Notes: generated from the sequence alone by a model not told the origin. A stretch of DNA of 64,000 nt from Paraburkholderia domus (GCF_905220705.1 NZ_CAJNAT010000032.1:1-64000); one strand, 5' to 3'. Positions 23,042-31,914 are shown, numbered from the stretch's first letter. Program-made: numbers and translations.

Positions 23042-25609
23042 TCAGTCATTCATGACGTCCCGATGATCGCGACTTGCTTTGTCCGAAGCGAAGTAGGTCT
23101 GCAGCGCGTCGGCTGAACGGCTGCCCAGCATGCAAATTCGCGTCACCCAGTCGGGCTCGGAAGGCCATTCGCCTTCAACTATGCGCGGATAAAGCTGCCT
23201 CGCGAACTGATGCAGTGCTTTTGCTCCGATATTGCCGCTGATACCAAGCAGGAGGTGCAATTCTCCACGCATCGATCCAAAGTCACGAGCTGCAGCACTG
23301 GTAGCGAGTCGCGCCACAAGCGAGCGAATCTGCTCAATGCCGTTGAGGAACGATTGATCCAACAGATCAAGTGTCGTGAGTTCTTCGAGGTGTTTCTCGT
23401 CGAGCAGATCGGCTTCCTCAATTGTCGAAAGCTTGCCGGTGGATTTAGCCGACGGTTGTGATAGAGCCGCCTTCGTTGGAGCATTCGATACGCGTTGCTG
23501 GGAAAACTGTCTTGCAAGGCAGGCATAAAGAGAACCGACCTGCACGGGTTTTACCATGACCTCGTTCATGCCCGCATCCAGGCATGCCTGCACGGCGCCG
23601 ATATCGGATTGGCTTGTCAGGGCGATGATCGGCACATTGGCATACGAGTCGGTGCGAGCGCGAATGGAGGCGGTTGTTTCCACACCGCCCATTCCGGGCA
23701 TATTCATATCCATCACAATGGCATCGACGGTATCGCCATCCTGCAACTGAGCCAGCACCGCCTGCCCATGTTCGGCTTCGACTACGCTCGCGCCGAATCG
23801 CTCCAGATAGGCTTTGGTCACCAGCCTGCTGTACGTGTCATCGTCCGCCACCAGGATCGATTTGTCGGCGAACCCGTCGAATCTGTGGCTCAGATGGTGC
23901 CGGCTGCCGTTTTCGAAGAGCGTCTGGAGCGAGGTTATCAATTCCACCGTGCTGTGGGACTTTCTGATTATTTCATCCATGCCGGCTCGTCTGGCGAGGA
24001 CGCGCACCACATTGCCGGGCTCCGCCGTATAGGCGGAGATCAGGACATCCCGGTTCGGGTTTTCGTGGTCGGCGCGAATTTTCTCGGTGGTCGTGTAGCC
24101 ATCCAGAATCGGCATATTGACGTCCATCAACACGAGGTCGTAGGCAGACGACTGCCGGAGCATGCTCAAGGCTATCTGCCCGTTTTCCGCCTCGCTCACT
24201 TGCGCACCCACCTTCGACAGCGCGCGACGGCTTCCCGCCCGCTGAGCGGCGTCGTCGTCTACGACGAGGATGTGCTTCCCGTTGAAAATTGGAATGGCAC
24301 GTTCAACAATCTTGCGTTCGTGATCGGCGACTTCGCTTTCCGACACGACCGGAAATTGCAGCGTGAATTGTGTGAATTTCCCGACTTCCGACCGGCAGCT
24401 GATGGTGCCGCCGAATGCGCGCATTGCGCGCTGGCAGTAGGCTAACCCGAGTCCCGTTCCAGCCGAATCTCCCGCTGTGCGGAAAGGCTCGAACAGATGC
24501 GGCAGAATGTCGGGCGAAATGCCGGTGCCCGTATCACGAACGATTACCGATTGCCGGTCGACCGTGAGCGTGAGCGTTGCTAAAGGATGCGTGACAATGT
24601 GGTGGAGCGCGTTCTTGATCAGATTGAACAGGGTGAACAGATAGACGGTCTCGTCGACCTTGAACGTGAAATCTTCCAGCACCACGAGCCTGACTTTGCT
24701 GCGCTCCTTTTTATCGCCGAAGCCGTATTCGTCCAATGCTTTACGTGTGGTGCTCGCCGCACTCAGATAGGTGAGGTAATCTGAGCGGATGGGTTTTGCG
24801 CTGACTTCGTCCAGCGTCATCGCGATAATGCGCAGGCCTCGCTCAATGGATAATTGGCCATGGGCAAGATGACGATAAAGCAGTGCCGCGCTGTTGTGCG
24901 ACAACACCGGCGCCCGGTCGGATTCTGTCGTCGCGGGCAGCGCCTCTTCCACGCGATCCAGAACGTGCTTCAGTTGGCTGAGAGGATTACGCATTTCGTG
25001 GGCGATCGAGCCCGCGAGTGCCTTCAATGCCCGATTCTTTTCAACAAAGATGCGTCCTTTGTTGATTGCATAACTGAAGGCCATACTGCACAGCACGACA
25101 ACGGGCAGTAGTGCGAGATCCGACTGATTTGCCGGGCTTAAAACGATCGGAGCAGGCGAAGTGGCCACCGCCGCCAGTGTGCCGGAAAGTACGCCAATGC
25201 CAATGCAGGTCATCAGCAACAACGGGTTATCGATACACAGCGCCATAATGAAAATCATCATGACCTCGGTCATCATCCACATGGTGGAGAATGAATTTCT
25301 GATCGCGAGGAACGTACAGGCAAACGGCAATACGTAGATCAGGCAGCAATGCCAGTAGATCAGCAGGTGCCGGTTAAACCGCTTTGGCCAATGCGCCTGA
25401 AAGATCAATGGAATGCAGACGGCCGCCGCACTCAATCGAAGGAATAGATTGTCGTACGGCTGCGGCAGGACGTAGGTCCAGACGACAAAGTAGATGGGGT
25501 GGCACAGGAGGCCCAGTATGCCTCCCCATCGAATTGCAAGCCGGCTTCGTTCCAGCACGTCCCGCATGCTTTCGCGCGGTATCACCATCAGGCCTCCAAT
25601 GCTGTTCAC
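23042..25609 (-). CDS. CqsS-like membrane hybrid histidine kinase (kinase, two receivers, HPt)
   Basis: An 855-residue hybrid kinase. Residues 25-185 form about six TM helices closely resembling Vibrio CqsS, the CAI-1 receptor: GxLGxxxxPxYxxxW, then PQPYDNLFLRLSAA, WPKRFNR, LPF, and NSFSTMWMM. The transmitter has His204 (SIAHEMRNPLSQLKH, also CqsS-like), Asn333 and Asp359 (RDTGTGIS). Two receivers follow, with Asp496 (LMDVNMP) and Asp634 (VMDMNMPG), then an HPt-like domain with His785 (ELHLLLGISGNIG). CqsS itself has one receiver and relays to the separate HPt protein LuxU; here the HPt is built in. The GTG start overlaps the stop of the reductase gene by 4 bases (GTGA), so the two are translationally coupled. 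The ligand is unknown. Confidence 0.88.
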   Translation of the reverse strand: MNSIGGLMVIPRESMRDVLERSRLAIRWGGILGLLCHPIYFVVWTYVLPQPYDNLFLRLSAAAVCIPLIFQAHWPKRFNRHLLIYWHCCLIYVLPFACTFLAIRNSFSTMWMMTEVMMIFIMALCIDNPLLLMTCIGIGVLSGTLAAVATSPAPIVLSPANQSDLALLPVVVLCSMAFSYAINKGRIFVEKNRALKALAGSIAHEMRNPLSQLKHVLDRVEEALPATTESDRAPVLSHNSAALLYRHLAHGQLSIERGLRIIAMTLDEVSAKPIRSDYLTYLSAASTTRKALDEYGFGDKKERSKVRLVVLEDFTFKVDETVYLFTLFNLIKNALHHIVTHPLATLTLTVDRQSVIVRDTGTGISPDILPHLFEPFRTAGDSAGTGLGLAYCQRAMRAFGGTISCRSEVGKFTQFTLQFPVVSESEVADHERKIVERAIPIFNGKHILVVDDDAAQRAGSRRALSKVGAQVSEAENGQIALSMLRQSSAYDLVLMDVNMPILDGYTTTEKIRADHENPNRDVLISAYTAEPGNVVRVLARRAGMDEIIRKSHSTVELITSLQTLFENGSRHHLSHRFDGFADKSILVADDDTYSRLVTKAYLERFGASVVEAEHGQAVLAQLQDGDTVDAIVMDMNMPGMGGVETTASIRARTDSYANVPIIALTSQSDIGAVQACLDAGMNEVMVKPVQVGSLYACLARQFSQQRVSNAPTKAALSQPSAKSTGKLSTIEEADLLDEKHLEELTTLDLLDQSFLNGIEQIRSLVARLATSAAARDFGSMRGELHLLLGISGNIGAKALHQFARQLYPRIVEGEWPSEPDWVTRICMLGSRSADALQTYFASDKASRDHRDVMND

Positions 25610-26832
25610 GACCCTATCAGTTCATGCGTGTTGCGGTGCTGTACGTCCAGGGTGATCGTCGAACCGTCTTTACCGTGAAAAGGTCCGACCGAAAACCCGT
25701 ACTTCTTCAGAAGACCGTGGGTATAAGAAACGGACCACACGGGCGGGCTGCCAATGATGAAATCGGAAGCGATGCCTTCCTGCCAGGCTGCGTAGCCTTC
25801 GGCAAAACAGGTATAGCAATCGCGGGTGGTCGGCAGTCTGAACGGGAACATGGTGTCGAGTCCGGCAGGGCCACGCGCGAAGCACTCAATATATAGCGTA
25901 TGGGCCCGTGACGCGAGTTCAGCCTCGACGCTTGCTGCCCGGGGATGGGAGTCGTCGATCCAGAACTGTGCCCTCTTAAGGTCAGAAGCGCTGAGGTAGG
26001 GAACGCTGGTACTGCTTGCCAGAATAGCACCATCGAACTGCGGCAATGGGGTGTCCGGACTGAAGGTGTGCACCGTAATCCGGGTGCGTCCCAGCAGGTC
26101 CGCTGCCATCAACTCCCTGGCCTGTTCCGTGAGCAGATTCACCTTGTCCGGCAAATCGATCAGAACAAGCTCCTTCGGTGCATCTTTGTAGAGCAGGTAT
26201 TTCGCTACCGTAGTACCGAGCCGTCCGGCTGCGCCAAATAAAGCGAGCTTCGTCTTGCCGAATTCGAGGTCAAGTTCATTGCAGCAGTGGGTGGCCCAGT
26301 CTTTCAGCATCGCGGCGGTGGCAGCATGACCCGTCGTGATGTGAGGCGGCTTTGTTTGGCGCGGGAGCGCCCCATAGTTGCAGGCGTAAGGCGTGGAGGC
26401 GCCCATCGCCACCATGTTCAATCCCGCCTGCCTGGCCAGTTCAAGGGCTGGGAAAAATTGCGTTTCCCGGAACCGCTTGATACCACGTGGGCTCCCAAGC
26501 CACAGATCGAGGGGAACCGGACACGCAATATTGGCCCCTATGACCTGGGAGCCCGAATAAATAGGCGATGCAATGAAAGGCTTTGTTCTCCAAAGCTCCT
26601 CTTCGAATGACGCGTTTCTGTGTTTTACATTATGAAATGAAAATGAAAGCGTATCCCAATCCGTAGCGTGGAACAAAAACCCGACACCGCCTTGTTTTGC
26701 GGGCAGATTGTCCCGTATTTCTTCCGGGCGAATGGTATGTTTTAGCGCCAAAGGCGCACTATTGGCGTGCAGGTTAAGCGTGCCGTGCCCGTCGAAATCG
26801 GTCGATATTTCCTTGTGAAGAGACGTTCTCAT
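25606..26832 (-). CDS. Acyl-ACP/acyl-CoA reductase-like protein (AAR-like), coupled to the CqsS-like kinase
   Basis: A 408-residue protein with a central Rossmann region (LALFGAAGRLGTTVAKYLL, Gly loop at 200-206). Its whole second half parallels cyanobacterial acyl-ACP reductase (AAR), which makes fatty aldehydes: ALELARQAGLNMVAMG, ITTGHAATAAM, ELVLIDLPDK, WIDDSHPR, and TRDCYTCFAEGYAAW. In AAR a cysteine in CFAE carries the acyl-enzyme intermediate, and Cys342 is its counterpart here. The first 85 residues are not obviously AAR-like. AAGGGAAAAC precedes the ATG. It is the first gene of a two-gene unit with the CqsS-like kinase. It might synthesise an acyl-derived signal, or the ligand precursor. 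Other Rossmann oxidoreductases remain possible. Confidence 0.7.
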   Translation of the reverse strand: MRTSLHKEISTDFDGHGTLNLHANSAPLALKHTIRPEEIRDNLPAKQGGVGFLFHATDWDTLSFSFHNVKHRNASFEEELWRTKPFIASPIYSGSQVIGANIACPVPLDLWLGSPRGIKRFRETQFFPALELARQAGLNMVAMGASTPYACNYGALPRQTKPPHITTGHAATAAMLKDWATHCCNELDLEFGKTKLALFGAAGRLGTTVAKYLLYKDAPKELVLIDLPDKVNLLTEQARELMAADLLGRTRITVHTFSPDTPLPQFDGAILASSTSVPYLSASDLKRAQFWIDDSHPRAASVEAELASRAHTLYIECFARGPAGLDTMFPFRLPTTRDCYTCFAEGYAAWQEGIASDFIIGSPPVWSVSYTHGLLKKYGFSVGPFHGKDGSTITLDVQHRNTHELIGS

Positions 26833-27196
26833 TTGTTTTCCCTTAGGTTGAACTCACGCTGAACGGCCAGCGCAGCGTCGCCAGTCAGGATCGAGGACTG
26901 GCGATTCTTCAACTCTAGAGATATCCGGTCCTGTTTGTCCGTTTGTTCGTTCGCGTCATGGAGCGTTACGCTTAACCTCCCCTTTCGCGGACGGGGCAAA
27001 GGCGAACCAACCGCAGCGGTGGCGGTCTTTCCGATGCACTGCGAAGCATCGCAACATCCGGCGTATTCGGACTTTGTAGAACGAGCTGAAATCCGCGTAT
27101 GCCGACTACCTCGGGTGCAACATACAGCTGCATCCGACTGCCAGTGCATCCCGGTTCAATGCGCTATGCATATGCATATGCGACTCCGGGCTGCGG
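26833..27196. promoter_or_regulatory. Upstream region of the AAR-like/CqsS-like operon
   Basis: No gene is supported in this 364-base gap between the NnrU stop and the reductase start. It must contain the promoter of the two-gene signalling unit. A 14-bp perfect palindrome, GCATATGCATATGC, lies at 27168-27181 and is a possible regulator site. No clear -35/-10 pair was identified. Confidence 0.4.
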
Positions 27197-27889
27197 CTAC
27201 AGCCAGCGCCAGATGCCCGCAGCCCAACCGGCGAGCGGGATATGGGCCCAAGTCGCTACGAGCCAGACAACGAGGCCGCCCAAAAGCGCGTGCAAGCCGA
27301 ACCCGCCCAGCCGCGCACGGCCAGCGGCGATCGCCGCAAACGGCAGGTAGCTCGTCTTCGACTCCCATATGGGCCACAGATCAGGCTGGAGCTGCTCCTT
27401 CTTCCGGTCCTGCAATGCTGCGCCGACAAGTGCGAGGAGGACGATAGCCGCTGACAGTACGATGTTCTTCGTCACCGGGAACACCGCGATGTGGCAGAAC
27501 CCCCAAAGTGCGAATGACCACATCATTGGGTGGCGCGTTACCGCGTACACGCCGCGCGCCGTTTCCGGGAACGGCCCGGGCCGGCCGCCGGTGGGAAGCG
27601 CCGGGTTGCGGATCAGAGAGCCCATCAGGAGGACCGACGCGATCAGCATGACCGCGGTCGCAATCGCCCAGAGCCCGTCTCCTACCGGCCAGAGCGATGC
27701 TGTCAGGGGCGCCTTTCGGTAGGCCACGACCAGCCAGCCGAACGTCAAGATCGCAACCAACGAATAGACGCCCTGGAAGCCCGCTTCGCCAATTGCGCGG
27801 ACCAACCGGCTGCGCAACGGATGGGACAGGATAAAGTGGCTGCCCACGAAGGCGATTGCCGCCGCCGCAACTGCGTTGGTGCTTCCCAT
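27197..27889 (-). CDS. nnrU: NnrU-family membrane protein
   Basis: A 230-residue inner-membrane protein with about six hydrophobic segments and the NnrU/methyltransferase-like signatures SHPLRSRLVRAIGEAGFQGVYSL, GVYAVTRHPMMWSFALWG and GAALQDRKKE. NnrU was named for nitrite/NO reductase regulation loci in Rhodobacter. The family is related to phospholipid and isoprenylcysteine methyltransferase-like proteins, and its biochemical role is not settled. No denitrification genes are near it here. ATG at 27889 begins directly before the first helix. The 285 bases upstream (27890-28174) hold no gene I can support. Confidence 0.85.
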   Translation of the reverse strand: MGSTNAVAAAAIAFVGSHFILSHPLRSRLVRAIGEAGFQGVYSLVAILTFGWLVVAYRKAPLTASLWPVGDGLWAIATAVMLIASVLLMGSLIRNPALPTGGRPGPFPETARGVYAVTRHPMMWSFALWGFCHIAVFPVTKNIVLSAAIVLLALVGAALQDRKKEQLQPDLWPIWESKTSYLPFAAIAAGRARLGGFGLHALLGGLVVWLVATWAHIPLAGWAAGIWRWL

Positions 27890-28174
27890 TGGCCCGGCTC
27901 CTCAAATCGTATCGTCGGCTGACCGTATTACCCTCCTTCGCGAAGAGGCATGGCCGGGCTGGTTCGACGTTGCCGGCATAGAGCGCACTTCGGCATGAAA
28001 GAGGGTTTCATTTGGGCATGTCGTCATGGCAATGTAAGCCGCCATAGAGACGAGTGGCATTGCCCCTGTTCCACATCCAGTACCGAAGATTACTACTTCG
28101 TGAGGCGCAAAAACTGAACGGCCGTTTTGGAGCGTGGTGACATCACGCAAAACCGCTATGAGCGCCGTTATTTG

Positions 28175-29935
28175 CTACGCCCGCCGCATGATATCCGCCA
28201 GATCATCGAGTGACAGCGGCTTGGTCAGATGGAAGTCAAATACTCGTTCGTCGGTCCGGAATCGACGGGCAGGATCGGTGTAGCCAGTCAACGCAACTAG
28301 CTTCGTCAGTGAGCACTGAGCCCGAAGACGAAGCAGTTGCGCAAGCTCAAGCCCATCCATGCCGGGCATGTTGACATCAATCAGGGCGAGGTCCGGAGTA
28401 AATGACTCCACTATCGAAAGCGCCTCAACTCCGCTTTGCGCCCGCTTTACATCGTGACCCTCGAGTTCCAGCAACGTGCCCAGCGCCTCCGTGGCGTCCA
28501 CATTGTCGTCGACGAGGAGGATGCGGGCCGGTGCCATTGTGCGCGTCGCGGTCGTGATCTTCGCTCCGGTGCTTTCGCAGACAATGGGCAGTTGTATGGT
28601 TACTTCGGTTCCTTCGCCTTCTCCGGCACTCGCGATGGTGACCGTGCCGTTGTGTGCCCTCACCAGGTGCTTCACGACGGCCAGTCCGATGCCGAGCCCG
28701 CCTTCTGGACGCTTTCGCGCTGATGCCGACTGCGCAAACATTTCAAAAACGTGCGGCAACAATGAAGGTGAAATGCCTGTGCCGTTATCCTTGACGGTGA
28801 TGACGGCATAGCGGGGTGGCGAGCCGTGTGTCGACTCGATGCTGAGGTCCGGTGCTTCTGCCGTCAGGGTGATGTCGCCACCGGGAGGCGTGTACTTCAC
28901 CGCGTTCGACAATAGATTCGACACAACCTGTGTGAGCCGTGTGAGGTCCGCGTGAACGGTCACCGGATACGAAGGAACGGTGATATGAAGTCGGTGTTGA
29001 CCGTTGTTGGCATCGGCCCTCATCGCCGTCACCGCATCGGTCACGATATCCTGGAGCAGCCCGTACGAGGGACGGATAGATAGTTTGCCGTGCCTGATCC
29101 GCGAGGCGTCAAGCAGATCGCCTACGAGTCGCTTCAGCAGACGTATCTGTCTTTCAGCGATACCCAGCGCGGATAGCACAGCGGGATTGTCTGCGGCCAG
29201 CCCTCGTGCTGCAGTCATGGCGCTGTCAATGGGCGCAAGGGGATTGCGCAGTTCGTGGCTCAGCAACGCAATGAAGTCGTCCTTGCGCGACTCAGCAAGC
29301 GCAAGCGCGTTCCTTGCCGCCTCGGCTTCTGCTGCACGCGCTTCGGCATCGGCTTTCGCCCGGGTGATCGTGAGCGCTGCGCAGGTGAAGTTCGCGAGCC
29401 CGGTCAGGATTCTACGATCCTCGGCATCGAACACGCGCGACCTGTCGTGAGACATCACCCATAGTGTGCCCCACGGCTCAGGTTGACCCGGAATCGGCAC
29501 GACCAACTCCTCGATCACCTCGGGGATAACGTGGTTTAGACAGCCGAAATGGCGCTTGGGAAACGTGAACAATTGTCCGGCGGCCAGTTCGAGGGTAATG
29601 CCGCCTGGACTGTCCGCGATCGGGACTGTGGTGTTCACTGAGGCGGCGCATTCACCTGAGATTGCGACCCAGCGCAAGACCCGGGTGTCGTCGGCTTCAC
29701 TTTCCAGCAGGCCGATGCCCGCACTGCCTGCCTCGCAAAGATTGCGCGCCATGTCCGAGAGCGTCTGCAACAGAGCACCATCCGACGATGTCAGTGCCTG
29801 TGCCAGAAGATGCATCGACTGGCTTTCAGCCGCAAAATCAGGCGGACGATGCGGGCGCGTATCGAGCACCGCTGTGACGAGGCTGCCCGCACGACGTGCA
29901 CGGTCCGCCGCAGATGGCGCAGACGGTCCGGCCAT
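28175..29935 (-). CDS. GAF-domain hybrid histidine kinase
   Basis: A 586-residue soluble hybrid kinase. A GAF-like sensor domain (about residues 45-190, including GSAGIGLLE, WVAISG and PEPWGTLWVMSHD) is followed by a coiled coil rich in Ala and Glu. The transmitter follows, with His227 (FIALLSHELRNPLAPID), an N-box NLLSNAVKYTPPGG and G1 VKDNGTGIS, and then a C-terminal receiver with Asp520 (LALIDVNMPGMDG) and KPLS. There are no membrane helices, so it should sense an intracellular signal. ATG at 29935 is chosen because GGAGGG lies 4 bases upstream; in-frame ATGs at 29971 and 29986 lack one. It is divergent from the lone receiver gene at 30045. Confidence 0.88.
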   Translation of the reverse strand: MAGPSAPSAADRARRAGSLVTAVLDTRPHRPPDFAAESQSMHLLAQALTSSDGALLQTLSDMARNLCEAGSAGIGLLESEADDTRVLRWVAISGECAASVNTTVPIADSPGGITLELAAGQLFTFPKRHFGCLNHVIPEVIEELVVPIPGQPEPWGTLWVMSHDRSRVFDAEDRRILTGLANFTCAALTITRAKADAEARAAEAEAARNALALAESRKDDFIALLSHELRNPLAPIDSAMTAARGLAADNPAVLSALGIAERQIRLLKRLVGDLLDASRIRHGKLSIRPSYGLLQDIVTDAVTAMRADANNGQHRLHITVPSYPVTVHADLTRLTQVVSNLLSNAVKYTPPGGDITLTAEAPDLSIESTHGSPPRYAVITVKDNGTGISPSLLPHVFEMFAQSASARKRPEGGLGIGLAVVKHLVRAHNGTVTIASAGEGEGTEVTIQLPIVCESTGAKITTATRTMAPARILLVDDNVDATEALGTLLELEGHDVKRAQSGVEALSIVESFTPDLALIDVNMPGMDGLELAQLLRLRAQCSLTKLVALTGYTDPARRFRTDERVFDFHLTKPLSLDDLADIMRRA

Positions 29936-30044
29936 AAGCCCTCCGGCTTGTAATTTGTACTTCAGATGCATGGAACGAATGGCCATGCTGAATGAATTGT
30001 AGTCCTAGTATCGCGACGGCCATGCCGCAGTACTGGTGCGCGCG

Positions 30045-30494
30045 ATGCTGGAATATTCGGGTACGTTTATTGCTGGTTCAGTTGGTTGTCCTTTCGAGGT
30101 AAACGGGACATCCGGATTGGCTACGGTACTGCTGGTTGATGACGACCCGAATATTCTGCGCCCACTGAAACTGCTAGTGGAGCGGGAGGGATATCGCGTG
30201 GTAACGGCGCTGGATGGGAGGGCGGCGCTGGCTGCCGCTGCCATTGAGAGTCCCGGTCTCATTGTGACCGACTGGATGATGCCGCACGTTGATGGCGTTG
30301 AACTGTGTCGGCGGTTGAAGGGCGATCCCGCAACTGCTGATATTCCTGTCGTCATGTTATCGGCCGCGTTTCCACCTACGCCGAATGAGCCGCTATGGGA
30401 CGTACTCTTGCGCAAGCCCGCACCCATTGGTCACCTCATAAAAGCGATTCACAGTCTGCTGGACGGACAGCGCCCGGAACCACCTGGCCGTTAG
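30045..30494 (+). CDS. Stand-alone response-regulator receiver protein
   Basis: A 149-residue single-domain receiver: acidic pocket VDDDPN, phospho-acceptor Asp in VTDWMMPHVDG (about residue 76), switch Ser in VVMLSAAF, and Lys in LLRKPAP. There is no output domain. Such proteins act by protein contact or as phosphate shuttles. The N-terminus is uncertain: the receiver fold begins only about 25 residues after this ATG, and a TTG at 30117 (LATVLLVDDD) is an alternative. It is divergent from the GAF hybrid kinase, with about 110 bases between them, and is its obvious partner. Confidence 0.82.
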   Translation: MLEYSGTFIAGSVGCPFEVNGTSGLATVLLVDDDPNILRPLKLLVEREGYRVVTALDGRAALAAAAIESPGLIVTDWMMPHVDGVELCRRLKGDPATADIPVVMLSAAFPPTPNEPLWDVLLRKPAPIGHLIKAIHSLLDGQRPEPPGR

Positions 30495-30600
30495 CCGCCA
30501 ACTGCTGGTCGGTGCGCGCGAGGTCGAGGAGATTGAAATGCACTAATATGTCGTCGCTGAACGACTATTGTGGTCATATATAAAACGGGACCAGAATTCG

Positions 30601-31035
30601 ATGCCTACAGATCCAATGAATCCGTCAGAACGCATTGACCAACTGATCGCAGAAATCACAGACTGGCGTGGTAAAACGTTTGCCAGCATGCGCAAGAGCA
30701 TCCTTGAGGCCGACCGGGAAATCATCGAGGAATGGAAGTGGATGGGAAGCCCGGTGTGGTCCCGCGACGGAATGATCGCGGTCGCCAACGCCCACAAAGG
30801 GAAGGTGAAGCTTACCTTCGCCCACGGGGCGCACCTCCCAGATCCTGACAAACTGTTCAACGCCGGCCTCGAAGGCAACGCGAGGCGAGCGATCGATTTT
30901 TTCGAGGGCGACAAGATCAATGCGCCTGCTCTGAAAAAGCTCGTCCGTGCCGCTATTGATTACAATCTGAGCAAATTAAAGAAGAATGCGCCGGCAAGTA
31001 CTCGAGCGAAAGTACGCAAAAGCAAAGAGGCATGA
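30601..31035 (+). CDS. DUF1801 (YdhG/YdeI-like) protein
   Basis: A 144-residue soluble protein of the DUF1801 family. The core is DREIIEEWKWMGSPVWSRDGMIAVANAHKGKVKLTFAHGA, followed by LPDPDKLFNAGLEGNARRAIDF, typical of YdeI-like proteins. The family has an alpha/beta fold and no established reaction. In Bacillus, YdeI relatives have been linked to stress or peptide resistance, but I would not transfer that. The C-terminus is basic (SKLKKNAPASTRAKVRKSK). ATG at 30601 fits the family start. It lies 106 bases after the receiver gene on the same strand. Confidence 0.8.
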   Translation: MPTDPMNPSERIDQLIAEITDWRGKTFASMRKSILEADREIIEEWKWMGSPVWSRDGMIAVANAHKGKVKLTFAHGAHLPDPDKLFNAGLEGNARRAIDFFEGDKINAPALKKLVRAAIDYNLSKLKKNAPASTRAKVRKSKEA

Positions 31036-31143
31036 AGCGATAGCTTTTTTCTCGCGTGTGTCTCGCCGACTCGAGTCCGCCGCTTCAGCAAGCACAGGTT
31101 GATCACGCCCAATTCGAATGCTCACACAGGTAGCGGACGGGTA

Positions 31144-31914
31144 TCAGTTCGTCGTTGCCCGCATTGCGCGATATTCGCGTCGCACGATATCCATCAGTTC
31201 CTCGACCGAGGTGCTGGCTGCCTCCCGCTGGTAAGTGACACGTCCGCGCTGCATCAGCATCACGCGATCTGCGATGTCGAGCGTCTGGGCGTAGTTGTGC
31301 ATGATCATGACGATAGATAGACCACCTTTGCTTTTGAGCCGAAGGATCAGGTCGATGATCAGTCCAGCCTCGCGGGCGCCCATCGCGGCGAGCGGTTCAT
31401 CAAGCAGCAGTATCCTCGCATTCGAATTGACCGCGCGAGCGACTGCGATAGCCTGTCGCTGTCCGCCGGAAAGCTGTTCGACCGGCAGGTCGACCGAGGG
31501 CACGTGCACGCCGATTTCTTCAAGACACTCGGCGGCGCGCTCACGCATTGCGCGATTGTTCAACAGGCGAAACGGCCCTCGACGTATGATTTCCCGGTTC
31601 AGGAACATGTTGTGATAGATGCTCAGCGAATTGGCGAGCGCCAGATCCTGGTAGACGCATTCAATGCCGAGTGAACGGGCGTGGTCAACGGAGCGAAGCA
31701 ACGTTTCCTGGCCGCCTACAAAAAGCTTGCCGCTGGTCTGCTGATGAAACCCAGTCAGAATCTTGATCAACGTCGATTTGCCTGCGCCGTTGTCGCCAAG
31801 AACACCGAGGATTTCGCCTTGTCTTAGCGTCAGCGTCACGCCATCGAGCGCGGTGACCGCGCCGAAACGCTTGACGATATCTTCGCCGCGCAGCGCCTCC
31901 AGCACCTCAGACAT
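31144..31914 (-). CDS. Sugar ABC transporter, ATP-binding protein (single ATPase domain, FrcA-like)
   Basis: A 256-residue ABC ATPase with Walker A GDNGAGKST (about residues 41-49), Q-loop YQDLAL, signature LSGGQRQAIAVARAV, and Walker B ILLLDEPLAAMG. Most CUT2 sugar importers have a tandem 500-residue ATPase. This single-domain form resembles FrcA of the rhizobial fructose/ribose/mannose transporter. Last gene of the substrate-binding/permease/ATPase operon, whose start overlaps the permease stop by one base. Substrate is unknown, most likely a monosaccharide or polyol. Confidence 0.88.
   Translation of the reverse strand: MSEVLEALRGEDIVKRFGAVTALDGVTLTLRQGEILGVLGDNGAGKSTLIKILTGFHQQTSGKLFVGGQETLLRSVDHARSLGIECVYQDLALANSLSIYHNMFLNREIIRRGPFRLLNNRAMRERAAECLEEIGVHVPSVDLPVEQLSGGQRQAIAVARAVNSNARILLLDEPLAAMGAREAGLIIDLILRLKSKGGLSIVMIMHNYAQTLDIADRVMLMQRGRVTYQREAASTSVEELMDIVRREYRAMRATTN

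Noticed and set aside
25606-26832. Shikimate dehydrogenase or CqsA assignment for the reductase
   Set aside because: There is no PLP lysine motif as in CqsA and no shikimate-binding motif. The order of conserved blocks fits AAR best.
27902-28150. 82-residue - strand frame between NnrU and the GAF kinase
   Set aside because: No ribosome-binding site or family, and mixed composition. Treated as non-coding.
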